64,000 nt of DNA from Halicephalobus mephisto (GCA_009193035.1 SWDT01000120.1:296473-360472), one strand, 5' to 3'; positions 23,170-36,925 are shown, numbered from the stretch's first letter. The notes: generated by a model not told the origin, from the sequence alone. Program-made: numbers and translations.

Positions 23170-24060
23170 TTAGAAATTTTCATTAGATTTTGACATGTTT
23201 CAAAACATCCCTCTGAATTCTAGAATTTTTGAAATACTTTTGCGAAATTCAAAAAAATTCCAGAAGATCCTATAAGATTTTCGGAAACTTTGCAACCTTG
23301 TGCCGGATCCTGGAATATTCTATAAAGTTCCTCAGAATTTTATTTTTGAATAAAAATATTTTTGTGTTCGATTGGTACTCGGCCGCATGTCTGCTGATTT
23401 TCAGTCTTAAAATTGAAATTAATGAGATCCCCATTCTCTGTGGAATGTCAGTCGCGAGATTTTTTATCTTTAATTTAAAAATTATTCTTGCATTTGAAAT
23501 TTTCTTATTCTTCAACCTCATAAATGTGTAGGTCTATTTTATTTTACTCGAGCTTGTCAAGCCAAATTCTCATGTTGCAATTTTTGCGCTTCCATTTTCG
23601 TTTTTATTTTGTTGGATTTTAAAACGCACTTTGTATCCTTTTACATATCTTCCTTCAGGGAACACCAATCAAGATTTTTAACCAACAATTTCCAAATTGA
23701 GGGGTTGGGAAAAGAATCTAGTTTCCATCTTGCTTATATGTAAAATTACTTGTTAGTATTAGTTTTCCGAAATCGAAGCTATGTTATTATAGAACTTAGA
23801 AATAAGTATTTTTATGAAAATATTTTGACAAATCTTCAAAATTTCTGATTTTTGAAAATTCTAAAAACTTTCATCAGATTCTAGAAAGATCCAAAATCTA
23901 CATGATTTTTGAAACTTAGAATTTTCGATTAAGTTCTAAGTATTTTTAAAATTCTGAAAATTTCCACGAAATTCTAGAAAGTTTCAAAGTTCCCACTGAA
24001 TTCTAAAATATTCCAAAACTTTTCACAAGATTCTAGAAGGATTCCATGGGATTTTATAAA
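23170..24060. repeat. TTCTAGAA-rich degenerate array
   Basis: Short units such as GATTCTAGAAAGATCC, ATTCTAGAATTTTTG and GGAATATTCTATAAAGTTCC follow one another with spacings of 20-40 bp. Similar strings recur in introns and spacers at 32460-32600, 33650-33950, 49060-49330, 52850-52920 and 63020-63240. The GAA/TTC alternation resembles heat-shock elements. Confidence 0.55.
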
Positions 24061-24864
24061 TGTCCACGGAATTCTATCAAACTCGAAAAACTTCCACAAG
24101 TTTTCAGGACATCACAAAAACTTCCTCCAAATTATTGACGTTTTTAAAAATTTTTATTAGGTTGTGGAAGCTTTTTAGGAATTCTAACATTCACAAATTT
24201 ACCCAATTTTGCGTTATTTTTGCTACAACCTCTGTTACGAAGCTGCTGAAAATTCCAAAGTCCTTATTTAGTTTTGTCAAAAATTGAAAACCGTCCTTTG
24301 AGTGTAATTTCATTAGTGTTTTACATGAACGCCAAGGGCTATTTTGGCATTTACTTTTCCCAATGTTTTTTGACTGATGAAAAATGGGAAAAACGAACTC
24401 TAGTTAAAACACAAGTTTCATATTCCTTGCTTTTCGCAGCAAATAATGACGAAAATCAGCCATGACATAATGTTTAGATACTTACATCCTTCTGAAAAAT
24501 ACTTTTTTCCTAAATGAAAAAATAAATTAAAATTTCTGTCTTAGAGTGATATTTGTCGATCAATATGTCCCACGCTGTCTGAATAATCGTCTCTTTATTA
24601 TTATACATCATCTTCCAGACACTTTGGCTCTAGGGATATTCTTAAAACTACACTTCACATTTCTATTTTTCCTTCCTGCTTCTGCATTCTTCGCGAATAT
24701 CCTACGTGTTTTTTTTTCTTAAATATGAATAATGAATTAGTCTCAGCATCTAACGGGTTTTCTCCATCTGACGACAACCTGAAATTTCACCTCTTCCTGA
24801 AATGCATTGATACAATGGCACTAACGGAAGTAGGTGAAATTGTTTGTTTAAAACATAAATCGCA

Positions 24865-27800
24865 ATGAAGACGGCAGTGTTTGGACATGATGATGGCTGT
24901 GGAGAATCTGCTCCTGGAGTGGGGCCAATGGCACCACCGCTTACTTTTGCAGCTCCAGCTTCGAGTCTTTCTGTCACAGGATCCACTCATCAACATCAAC
25001 GACGATCTGGTCCTGCTTCATCTGCTGCTGTAGCCGCAGCAGTAGCAGCAGCGAACTCCAGCAGTGGATCCAGTACCCCAAATGTCTTCCGACCTCATGT
25101 TAGAAGAACTTCAAGAATGCAAAATGTATGTTCCAAAAAACACTCAAATCAATCTTATTCCTTCTTAAATATAGAAATACTTTCTCTGGCAACAGATGTT
25201 TTTATTGATCTTCTTTGATTTCAATTCCTTAAGAAAAACACTTTCGGCTTTGAAGAATTTCACTATTTGTATAGCTTCTTTCAGAACTATGATTTTTACT
25301 TCCCCCCGTCAAATCCCATTTAGCATTTTTACCTTAATTTCAATCTTGGCCTCTGTCATGTCGAAGGTGGCGTCTGATTCTGTTTCCTAATGCTAACAAC
25401 AAACTTCCTATTCAAGATGTTTGGACCACGTCTTAGTATTCCTTCTATCGTCACCAACTCCACTGGAATCAGTAGGACCCTTCGGAAACTCAGTGCTCTA
25501 AGGGCTGGTCCACCAAACTATTCTGCTTCTCAATACGAAGAAAACCGTGAAAGGAATCCCACACTAACAGTATTCCTTTCTAATGGTTGTTATTTAAAGG
25601 TATTCATTAGTCCCTTCCATCTTGGAAAAAACCTGATTTTTTTTCGTCCAGAGAAACCCTGCTCTATAATCTTTTTCCAAAGTCCCTATTATTTTTATCA
25701 GAATCTGTAAAATTATGGCATTGGTACTTCTTTGGTTGACAGGTGCTTTTGTCTAGTTCTCCTTCTCGGTACCGGATCTTGGATAATTCTATTTCCTGAC
25801 AGCTGCTTGTTAAACCTTAAACATTCCACCACTTTACAGACAGTTTTCACGTGTTTCACGGTGGTTCCATTTCCCCCAAGGTGCATTCGAATCCCTTTCT
25901 CTTGCAAGTCTCATCTCTATAGTAACATCTGCCAGTGTTGGCCCGGGTCTGTGACGAAAGATTTCTGACATTGTTCTCGGTTAACACAATTGTGTCTCGT
26001 ATGCATCATCACTAACTTGGGATTCATGTTACGGACTTCCTGCATGAACTGAAAAAGTTAGAATTCATCATATGATGTACAATATTTCGGTAACGGGTGA
26101 TCTGATGGATTAATATGGACAACGAAGACATTGAATCCATTTCCAACGGTTCACCACCAAAGGCACCATTACTCCCAGCTCTAACGGTAAATTTTATTGA
26201 TTTTTAATTTAATTTCTCTTCAAATTTTTCCAATAATTCCTTGTAAACGCAAACTTATCTCTATCATGTCTTTCTGTTATGTTTACATATGTTTTGCATT
26301 AAAAAATATCTTCATTTGTTATTTAACGAAAAATATGGACCATTTTTCCTAGTGAAAGTTTCAATAGTTTCCTGGTCAAGTATTTTTCAAGAAGGAACTT
26401 CCTTAAGCCCTCTAAGTCACTCAATTACTAACTTTAATTCGTGGAATCAACTACTTCTTGGAGTAATATTGTTGCTGAGAATTTCATATCTTGACAACTT
26501 GGGATGTAAATTGAATACTATTTCGTTGACTCGTTGGCAGCTACACATAATTTTCCACTTAAGCTTACTGGATCCATGTGCATCTTGCAGCACTTTTTCA
26601 TTTGTCCTTCCTGCCCTTGTCTGGAGAGCCAGAATCCCGTCAATACTCTGATTTCTCATTTCAACAATAGTAAACATTGCCTTATGTGGAAAAGAAGCTT
26701 TCATTGACGTTGTTGTAGCCACCAGATACGTTTTGGTTCATGTTCTAGTATGTCTTAGCTACAATGGTCAATTATTGGTGGCCATTTTATCAATTGAATT
26801 GATGTATTTGTTGTCGAAATTTCTTCACAAACTACTTACTCTCCAGATGTAGTGCTGAAGTTTTCATTGCCTTGGGCTTAATTCCTTTTGATCGGTGCTA
26901 ATTGATTTGGTGGAGTGGATAATGGACTCTGGAGTTGGCGGTCGTCGTCCTTCAGGCTTTGGTCCAGCACCTCTTCTCATGAAGCCGTTGCGTCGATTTC
27001 GGTTAGATGTTGTTCCAGAGACGATTTATGAGAATGAAGAAAGTGAAGAAAATGAGGAAATGACAGGATCTGGCAGTATACAGCTCGAGGTGAGGAAACT
27101 GAATTATTTGTAATTTTCTCGGATTCAAATTCCTAAATTTGTAACCGAGCAAAATTGCACAATTTTTACGAGTCGGGTTTTTGACTCTCAGCTTTAGCCG
27201 CCTTCGTTCTCAAGTGATGCCGTTAGAGCGGACAGTAATGAAGAAACAGCACCACCCAGTTATCCAAGTAGGAAACGTCCTCTTCTAACATCTGTTCAAT
27301 CAGCTCCTTCGGGCCCGACGAGTGCTGCTGTCAAACAAGCATTATGGGCTTCTCGACGATTTTCCACAATTAACAACAGTGATTCTCCGACGGATTTTGA
27401 TCAATACAAGAAGACAGGAACAAACGGGTCTATTAACGATCGTTATGGTCACCAGACAGTTTCTCGACGAGCCAGTATGTTTGTTCGTCGAATGTCTATG
27501 GCCATCCCGACATTATCCGCTGATCCGGTACCCCAATCTGTACGTAGTCTGTTTGATTCTCTTATTTATCATGTCACATGGAAAAGTGTCTAGATATCCT
27601 TTTACTTCCTCCTAATGAAGGCTTTAGCTCTCCTTTCAGTCTACTTAAAGTCATATCATTGCGACCAACTTTGTTGTACTTTTGTTTCAAGCCTTCAACA
27701 TGTCTCATACTCGGTTGCCAAGCAGTGTTTTTTAAACAATGGTTTGTTAAAGCCATATAAGCAAACATGTAACATGATTTTTTAAACATCTTTTGTCTAA

Positions 27801-30800
27801 TGTCATAGGTTGTACATTTTTTGAATTATTCTTGATCTATTCTGTTGTTCTTATGATATTCCATCGTCACATTTTTAGTTTTACATCCCTTTTGCATTTT
27901 CGATTTCCTTGCATTTCTTAGATATTTGGTATTATATAGGGTCACTTCCAAGTGTGCTATAAGCGATGCATCTGCAGACCGCCACAACTTTCCAATAAGT
28001 TCGAGAACCGCAATGTGTTTTTATTCATCTACTAGCACATCTTTATATTGTCTTTTATTTTGAACAAATCTTACTATGTTCCAAGGAACTTGAAGTTGTT
28101 AGTGTGGTTCTTTTTCGGCGGTCCATCTTTCTATAAGATGAAGAAAAGATCATCAAATATCTTTAAAACAGCTACCAGACGTGACTCCATGTTCAAAACA
28201 TTGGGCTCCGTCAAAACTGTCAGCATGATTGTAAGTTTCTATCTATGGCTACAAAGGAATATTAAAACGCGAAATCGATTATCTAATTACTTCATTCTTC
28301 TTCTTGACGTCAGATGCCACTTGAGCAAATTGTCTTGTTTCATTGTCTCGTTTCTATAGAATATTCTTTTTTAATACATTTATTGTTTTCTCGTAATTTT
28401 CTTTAATTTAGTGAGATATAAGTTCTTTCCTCGAGAGCACGACCTTGTTTCGCCAAAAAACTGGCAACAATAGAAACCCAGAATGAATGCTTAGACTTAT
28501 TGTGGCGGTCTGCATCCCGAAAATGTCTTCATCATCTTTCTTTCGGTCATTTCATTCAGACTCTCTGTCGAGAATTTCCTGACATTTCAAGTGGAGGAAT
28601 CCTCAAGCACGCTTATACGTATTTGGCTCGGTTTGATATGTCCTACAAAATTTCTAAAATATATCATTCAAGATTTCTTTCTTGCAATGTGACAACTAAG
28701 TAGCGGGGTATGTTCGTGTTACAAAATGGTTCGGGAAAGGTGAGGACGAAGTGAGGTTTGTTTCTTGAAGCACTTGTCAGAAGTGCCAGTTTCACATGCC
28801 TTCATGAATTTCTACCCTTTCTCTTTTTGAAGCACGTCTTTTTCAAGTACTTTATCGTTTTTGCCGCAATTGCCTTCTCATCAGTCTCAACCCAAATTTA
28901 AGCACGGAGTTGGAACAAACTGAGGCTTTTGTGGAAATTGTCTCGTTGCACAGAAAGAAGCTTCTCTCCTTCTTTGAAAACTACTTGGTTGAAAAAGTCA
29001 TTTGATAAGAATTAGACCAAGACCACCAAATACGGAGTTTCCTAGTTTCCGAATTTTAACCCTGGTTTTAGGTTTTGTCGTTGGGCGCGGATGTGCTTCC
29101 AGAATACAAGCTGCAGCCAACAAGGATCCATCATTGCACAATTGTCCATTATTCGCCCTTCAAGGCAGTATGGGACTGGATCATCTTGCTGTTGGTCATC
29201 TACACCGCCGTCTTCACCCCATATGTTGCAGCTTTTCTGCTCGGAGAAGTTTGTTATTTACTATTAAGATTAAAGTCTCATGTATGTAACTTTCCAGGGA
29301 CGAGATCACACTCGAAGATTTTCGGAGCCTTTGGAAATTATCGATTTAATTGTGGATATCATGTTTATTGTTGATATTATTATCAATTTTCGAACAACTT
29401 ATGTCAATGAAAATGACGAGGTGGGTTTTTTAGTACCTAATAAATCATGTGTGTTATAGTTAAAAAATAGCAGATCCTTTCGCAATGTCTGGATCTCTGT
29501 GTAAAGAAAGAGAGCTTTGTAAGAGTGAAATACATAGTAACTAACTGTCTGAATCAACTCACTCTCTTTCTTTATCACTCGTACGCTGAATTGTAATTTG
29601 GTCATTTTTTGATGGATTTGTCAACACTGAGTCCAGCCATATATAACATTCTTGAAAGTTTTTCCGGTATAAGGATAATTAGGTAGAAAATTCTTTCGTA
29701 ATTGGATTCAGAAAAAACCGTTAATAATTTAGTTAATAAAAATCTTAGTTAAGAACTTACTCATTGTAATCGATAGAACAAAATCTTATTACTAACATAT
29801 GAGCCATTCATTAATCATAGATTGGGATGCAACAAATTCGTTTATTTTACGTTGATAATTGGCATTGGTTACATTATTATGAGTAAGAATTAGATGTTTA
29901 AATTTTGTCTTCGAGAAAAATGAAAATATTGAATAATATTAACATGTCTTGTTTGTCATAAAAATTACTGAATATGAGTAGTACTGTAGTGCTTTTTGGT
30001 TGAGTTTATCGCATTACAGAATCTTTAAATTATTCATATAGAAAAGGATTAAAATTCGAGAGATTTTGAGAATCTTATTTCCGGCTCAACTCGCAAACTA
30101 CAAAAACCTTAAGGATTGCTAAAATCATCCCGTTGTAATGAAATTTCGTGAACAGATATTAGAAGCCAATTTAAAGCCAATGATGGAGAAACTTCTAAAA
30201 TTGGCCAATGGAGCTTAGAATAAACACGAATCAAAATCATAACTATGAAAAATCTTCCAAACAAATAATAAACATTATTTTTCAATATTTTTATGCTTCT
30301 AATCTATCATATAAAATTATCTTTCATTGATTTTAATATTGATGAACAGCAAATGAGAGAAAACGAAATTAACTGTGGTGTTACTTTTTTGACAATGTTA
30401 ATCGCTTTTCATAACCCTTTTAAGTAGAAATTGTCATTTAAAAGTCAAGATAGGAAATTCAATCTGTCAATATGGAATTATGTAGTCAATATTGTTCTTC
30501 AACATACTGTGAACCAAGTTCTTTATTCGGGAAGATTATAAAAAAATTATTTACAGACATCACACTAGAGTATTTGCAAAATTTGTCATATTTCAGTCCA
30601 TGATTAATGATAGAAAATTATTTGTACATGAGTTGATAGTTAAGAATCTATACATTACACTTAATAGAACAATACTTTACTAAATATTTGATTAAGTAAG
30701 TTATGAAGTTCTTTGGACCTGATTGCGAAATGATTTTCAGATTTATGATTCTTATACCAAAGAGAAATTTCAATAATATTATATATGATTGTAGTCAAGA

Positions 30801-33800
30801 TTAAAAACCTATAAAAAGTTGTCTAAATTGCAAATATATACTCAAGTGTTGTTTTTTATGACAATGCTGGAATTTTATTAACAATTCTCGAAATTTACAT
30901 TACAATAATGTCAAAAACTTTATTTTTATTATTATAATAGTGTGTTAATCAAAGTTATTTCAGGTAGTATCACATCCGGGGAAAATTGCAATTCATTATT
31001 TTAAAGGCTGGTTTATTATTGATATGATTGCAGCAGTGCCGTTTGATTTGTTGCTAGCAAATACAAATAGTGATGAGGTAACATATCTCAATTAATTACT
31101 TTTAAATTCATGTTACTATTTAGACGACGACACTGATAGGTTTGCTCAAGACTGCGCGCCTTCTTCGATTGGTTAGAGTTGCCAGAAAATTGGATCGGTA
31201 TTCAGAATATGGTGCTGCCGTACTTGTTCTACTCATGGCTACTTTTGCACTCATCGCCCATTGGCTCGCGTGCATCTGGTATGCCATCGGCAGCGCTGAA
31301 TTACCTCATAAGGAGTTTACATGGCTTCACCAACTATGTAAGAAAATAAGTAATGCCCTGATTTAAATAATAATCGGTTTTCTTCCAGCAAGACACCTGA
31401 ACGAACCTTACTGTGCTTCCAACGGCAGTGTAGTATGTGGTGGACCTTCGTTGAGGTCGAGATATGTCACTTCACTTTACTTTACCTTATCAACAATTAC
31501 TTCCATTGGGTTCGGTAACGTCTCTGCTACAACGGATTTGGAGAAGATATTCACTATTATTATGATGATTCTTGGATGTAAGTCCATTGAACAGGATTGC
31601 CTTTGTTATCTTTGTCTTTCAGCTCTCATGTATGCCTCTGTCTTCGGTAACGTCTCGGCCATCATCCAGAGGCTGTATTCTGGCACTGCTCGATATCATA
31701 CTGAGATGTCGAGGCTTAGGGAGTTTATTAGATTCCACCAAATCCCAAACCCACTACGACAAAGGTTAGAGGAATACTTTCAACATGCCTGGTCTTATAC
31801 CAACGGCATTGACATGAATCTTGTGCTCAAGGGCTTTCCTGACTGCCTTCAAGCTGACATCTGCCTCCATCTGAATCGAAATTTGCTCAATAGTTGTCCC
31901 GCATTTTCTGGCTCCTCTCCTGGTTGCCTTAGGGCTTTGAGCATGAGGTTTCGGACGACTCATGCCCCTCCAGGAGACACTTTAGTTCATCGTGGCGATA
32001 TCCTGACTGGACTTCATTTTATTGCTCGAGGATCTGTCGAGATTGTGAAAGACGACCAAGTGATGGGAATTCTCGGTAAAGACGATATTTTTGGGGAAAA
32101 TCCTTTATTATATGATGATGTTGGAAAAGCATCTTGTAATGTTCGTGCTTTGACTTATTGTGATTTGCACAAAATCCTCAGAGATGACCTTCTGGATGTT
32201 CTGGACATGTATCCTGAATTTGCTGAAAACTTTTGCAAGAACTTAGTCATCACTTTCAACCTTCGAGATGTAAGAATTTTATTAAAAAGTGGTTTTAAAA
32301 ATGTAAAATTCCAGGATGCTCAAAGTACAAGAAAGCGATTGGACAAACATAAACTTTTAAGGATGTCTTCCTCATTGAATAGAGACTTGGAAGGTTGGAA
32401 ATTATCATATTATAGAAACTAGAAATAGACGTTGGTGAAAATTATCTCAAGATAAATTCCCAGTAAATTCTAGGAATTTGGAATTTTAGATGATTCCAAA
32501 AGTATGGATTCTGAAAAAATTCAAAAAGCATAAGATTTTTGAAAATCACAGAATCTTTTACTAACTTCCAGAATATTCTAGAACTTTCGCAGAATTTCAG
32601 TTACTAAAAATACATAATTACGTATTACTTTCCAGATGTCCGTGCTTTCTCATCTCAGTTCCGATGTACACCAACTGCTACGGCAACTGGAGAGCCGCTT
32701 TCGTTGACAAAGGATGAGGCTACTAATGCTCCTTCTCCCTCTTCAGATGCCTCAACTACTTACCGTATGAATAAATTTAAATTTTCCCATTATTTGTTTT
32801 TTTTAGAAATGCCCGGTTCATCAAAACAAATCTACTCGGAGAACCAATCACCTGGTTAGTTTACACTTTTGATGTATTAGAGTAAAGTAATGATGTGCAT
32901 TCAAAGTGATCCCATTGTTACCTTACCATCTTTGAAAATGTTTGCTTGAACTAACTTTTACCAATGTTGTTAGGTTTCCGTCCTTCGGAGTCCAGCGTCT
33001 TCGAAAGAGAACCTCTGCTTCATATGGACGATGATGCAGATGTCGACCACTTCAACAAGACCCATAACTCCATCAGTGGGAAAAATAATAATAACGAAAT
33101 TAACTCCTTTTCTGAACTGGCAGAGATACCGCAGTACAGAAGTTACTACTCTCAGGAAAATCCAGCTCCAGGATGTCGATACAGCCCCGGCACTAATGTG
33201 AAATGTAATTCTTTAGTTTTAGATAGTAATATTTTTAATTGCTTGAGTACCTGATTGAGGTGTTTTTTTAATTTAATTACATAATGATTAATGTATTTTA
33301 GCAAATCGGGTATCATTCGCGGGTAATGAACGAAGCAGTTCTTTTCGGTTCCATCAAATCAGTAGACGACTAGACACAATTGAAGTGTGAGTTTTTGCAT
33401 AGTGTATTAATTAATAATTATGTTTTCTAGACAATTAGAAAGAATGCAAAACAAAATGAATGGAGACTTGGAGGAGATTCTGCGTTGTTTGAGGCTTTCT
33501 GGAGTAATCCCGACTGCGTCCCAGTCGAGCAGTGCTTCTTCTGGTAAGAATGATGTGCGTGCGGTGGTTTTCTTACTAAGCATTATTCTAGAGTAGTAAC
33601 ATTGTTATAACTTTAAAAAGTATATCACAAATTAGAAATGTGTTGTCACGGAATTGTCTCAACACGAATTTTCAGAACCTTCTAGGAACTTTCAGAATCT
33701 CGGTTTCAGATCTTAGGTCTACTTCCATTGAATTCTAAAAAGTCCCAAAAGCTTTTATAAAGTGTTAATCATTGTAAAAATCACAAAATGCTGTTACGAA

Positions 33801-34304
33801 ATTATCCCAACACGAATTTTCAGAACCTTCTAGGAACTTTCAGAATCTCGGTTTCGGACCTGAGTTTTATTCACATGAGATTCTCGAAAACTTCAGACCC
33901 TATCGTTGGATTCTGGAAGATTCTAGGGGCTTCTAAGGAATTCTAATAACAAATAGGCAACTGAGGAAATCATTTCTAACCCAAATCTTTTAGAAACACG
34001 ATCGGCCAACATTCCACTGACTTCGACAATAGATGTCGTTTCGGGACAAAATTACGACTCCAGGAGCTGGAACAATCGGTATCAACCTAGAGTAAGTTAT
34101 TGGCTTTTTAGATGTTTATAAATAAATGAATTACTGTAGAACACAACTAGTGAAGAAGTCCCATTCTCAGTATTCAATCGTCCGAACAATACGAGAAGTT
34201 CCATAGGCAATCGAAGAAGAAACAGCAATCAATCTTCTACCCCAGATCCATCGCAAACGGGTTGCACACTAGCCAGTCCAGATGATCTCGATACAATGCT
34301 CTAG
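24865..34304 (+). CDS. unc-103: ERG-type (KCNH) voltage-gated potassium channel
   Basis: Exons: 24865-25125, 27198-27539, 28138-28230, 29072-29248, 29298-29420, 30964-31077, 31124-31337, 31389-31577, 31623-32269, 32315-32393, 32636-32764, 32807-32854, 32974-33204, 33302-33386, 33431-33543, 33994-34091, 34140-34304; 1035 residues in this isoform. S1 begins after [16 protein letters not shown]4 is [20 protein letters not shown]; the filter is [10 protein letters not shown]6 is [20 protein letters not shown]; then C-linker and cyclic-nucleotide-binding-like domain ([26 protein letters not shown]). The C tail holds a short coiled coil ([20 protein letters not shown]). No PAS/eag domain is seen, as in nematode UNC-103. 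It should carry an inwardly rectifying repolarising K+ current in muscle and neurons. At least three other 5' exons exist. AATAAA lies near 34495. Confidence 0.93.
25417..25569 (+). other. unc-103: Alternative or additional 5' coding exon of the ERG channel
   Basis: ATG opens directly after a TTCAAG acceptor-like site and the frame reads [17 protein letters not shown]... for 51 codons to a GTATTC donor in phase 0. It could be an internal exon after 24865-25125 or an independent start. Phase matches the common exon at 27198. Confidence 0.6.
26115..26186 (+). other. unc-103: Alternative short 5' coding exon of the ERG channel
   Basis: 24 codons, [20 protein letters not shown]..., ending at a GTAAAT donor in phase 0. 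No good acceptor precedes it, so an independent promoter or trans-splice start is likely. Confidence 0.55.
26922..27089 (+). other. unc-103: Alternative 5' coding exon of the ERG channel
   Basis: 56 codons beginning [19 protein letters not shown], with an acidic tail (NEESEENEE), ending at a GTGAGG donor in phase 0, only 108 bp before the common exon at 27198. It is the start nearest to that exon. Confidence 0.65.
28138..28230 (+). other. unc-103: Short-isoform start or internal exon of the ERG channel
   Basis: 31 codons, [20 protein letters not shown]..., phase 0 on both sides. The ATG follows CTATAAG, which could be a weak acceptor, so it may be a constitutive internal exon; or it may begin a short isoform with almost no cytoplasmic N terminus before S1. 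Confidence 0.6.
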
Positions 34305-35756
34305 AGTCCTACTCCCCAAATTGCCTTGCGTTTTTCACTCAATTAAACGCGTATTTTTTCACTCAGCAAATGATGGATCCTTACATTATTGTGGACAAAG
34401 GCAAATGCGATTCTGTAGATTTGTAAGAACTTTGATCTCCAATTAATAATTTTTTGACAGATCTGTACAAATCTACCGTTTCCCTCGCCTTTGAAATAAA
34501 TATATTCTGATTAGTCATATCTCGAAATGCCTTTTCGAATTAGGCTTTTGTTCCTGTGATACGATTAGACCGTTGAAACCATTTGTAAGATTAAAGTTTC
34601 GAAACATCTCAATGCACATTTATTACTTATAGTTTGTTGTTGTTGAATAAAAGGAACCTAACCGTAATATAGTTCATTAGATGTCTACAATTTGTAGAAA
34701 TCATTGCCGAAATTATCAATCAATATTAATTTCGGTAAAATTTTGAACAAAATTTATAAACATCATAATTTTCTGCTGATTTGCGAATAGATAAATTGTA
34801 ACTATCATAAAATAACATTTAAGCACTTATTTACTCGACAGTAAAAACTCGGTAAAAATATTTTGCAATTAAATTCAAAAGTATCAAAATTACGATCTTT
34901 CATGACGACTAATTAAACACAATTGTACACATACTTGGAATTGTTTTATTTTAAATTATTGTAAATTTGTTTATCATAGGACGATATTTCATGGCTGAGA
35001 ATATATTGATTTCGAATATTGTTACGTTATTTTTTAAAAGTAATTGGAAAAAACCACTGAGATATTACACATGAACTTCATTATTCTGCTTCGAGAATTC
35101 GAGATGATGATGGATCGTACTGTTTCTGAAACTTCTATGTGCCTAACATAATTTCCTAACAAAAATCAAAATAGGGTTATCTGGAGCGAATCCAATTTGG
35201 AGAAATCTTCCTGTAAGTGTAGAGTAAACGTTTTATTTATGATGATTAAATGCGTTTTGAAATTTTATCTAAAGAATGTGAATGAAGAAATCTTCAATTC
35301 TATAGATTATACGTGGATGAACGAATTAATTTTAAATAAGCCACTACAGATCAAAGATTTTTATAAGGTTTTTTGTTTGTCGCTTATCTATGATTCTTAA
35401 GTAGTTTTTTTATAGAAAATACTGATTATGATATTTTTGCGGTCTTTAGCACAATTATCAGTATCATATCAAAAAATCGATATTTTTTAACAAACACCTT
35501 AAAAAAAGAGATTATAGAATAAAAGACCTTCCAAAAAATTAGAAAGTTTGAAATTGTGCATAATTATTTGAAAAACATTTTTTTGCATATGAAAAACCAA
35601 TAGTAATTTATTTTTCATCAAGATAACCTCAAGATCCACACCAATACGAGCTCAAAGAAACAGTTTATCCAGGATATTACCTACCATCTCAATCGGATTT
35701 CCCGTCTCTCGTATGAATTCTGTGGATATCATTGTTCACGATATTTATGTACAAAA

Positions 35757-35885
35757 ATGGGTATATTAAAATGGCTTTAATGCATCGATACATTGAATAC
35801 AACGTTTTTGATATTGTATTACTGTATCGCTGCATTAAATACAATGTATAAGGTATATCGAGGCCGTTTTAATGTATCCCCCATA
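35757..35885. mobile_element. Small terminal-inverted-repeat element
   Basis: Left end GGGTATATTAAAATGGCTTT; right end read inward GGGATACATTAAAACGGCCT. The interior holds CGATACATTGAATACAA, tying it to the composite satellite at 4655-5345. About 125 bp, no coding content, target duplication not clear. Confidence 0.55.
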
Positions 35886-36739
35886 ATATATAGCATGCTC
35901 CTTTCGTGTGTACAATGGTAGTAGAGAACTTAACTAAGCAAGTTTGCAAAGTTGGAAATCGATCCCTCAGGAAATCATTAAATTTAGCAGAATCGATTAT
36001 TGAAAGAGTTTAAAATCATCAATGAAAACAAGGAACTCATTAATAATTTTAAAATTCTTTATTTTTGAATGAAGAAAATGCACGTATATATATCTATATC
36101 TAACTTGCTAAAAGCACTTTATAATTTTTTATTTTTCAGTTGTGTTTTTCTGAATAAATTTCGAAAATCTTGATAGTACAAAAAACATTTTGTCTCTTAC
36201 TATACCTGCGTGTTATCTATTTCGCCTTATTCACCGCTTAGTAGAGATTTAGAGTCTCCATAATGCTCGTTTAAGGTTTTAAGATAAAGCGAAATTCTTT
36301 TTTTTCAAGGATTATGCATGTGAAGCATTTTAATTTGTTAAGGTACAACCAAAAATGTAATAATAATCTTTACTAAAACGATAACCACAGATAACAATTA
36401 TTATTGTTGGATCGTGATTAGGGGTTCCTGATTCACGTGTAGACGAGAAATATATAAAATAACTTTATAGGCCCGGAGGTACGAAATATAAAAACTTACA
36501 AAATATTACGAAATTATCTTAAATTCCCGCCAAAACACAATCGTACGCCTTTCGTTGATCCTCAGGGTATTTCCCTTCGGGACCAAAGTTATACAAGCTT
36601 TCACTCAAATAGTGTTCGATCTAACAATTATATAACTTCCACATAAGACAATCGAGGGGTTCACCGATGTCCTACAATATTCCATGTTCCTTGATATTCA
36701 GATTATCGTTTTAGGTTCTTGTTAGTCTAGTTTTCTGTC

Positions 36740-36925
36740 TGTTGGGGAAGAAACTATAATAGAGAGAGAGGATCCGAAGAAATAATTTAAATATCAGGGA
36801 CCCTAGAATACTGTAGAGCAAGAGTGACTTCTGGTTGTCTGTTGTGCAGGACATGTACATTGTTCGTCTGTACCTTATCTGTTAAGTAAAGATTTGTAGT
36901 ATTCTTCTTATTCTTAATCTTAACA
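36740..36925. mobile_element. LTR-like element, single copy
   Basis: 186 bp, TGTTGG...TTAACA, matching 12950-13135 along the whole length (shared TTCTGGTTGTCTGTTGTGCA, TTATCTGTTAAGTAAAGATT). The flanks show no clear 5-bp duplication. Probably a solo LTR. Confidence 0.55.

Larger units (their letters stand above)
12220..24864. other. 12.6-kb stretch with no firm gene
   Basis: Repeats and transposon pieces dominate and are listed separately. No spliceable chain of coding exons could be built. 13140-13900 is A/T-run DNA with units like AAAAAATAAACTTTAAT. Small GC-richer pockets lie near 14670-14800, 16440-16545, 18120-18290, 18515-18720 and 20960-22150. Part of the right end is probably the promoter and 5' region of the ERG channel gene. 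Confidence 0.5.
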
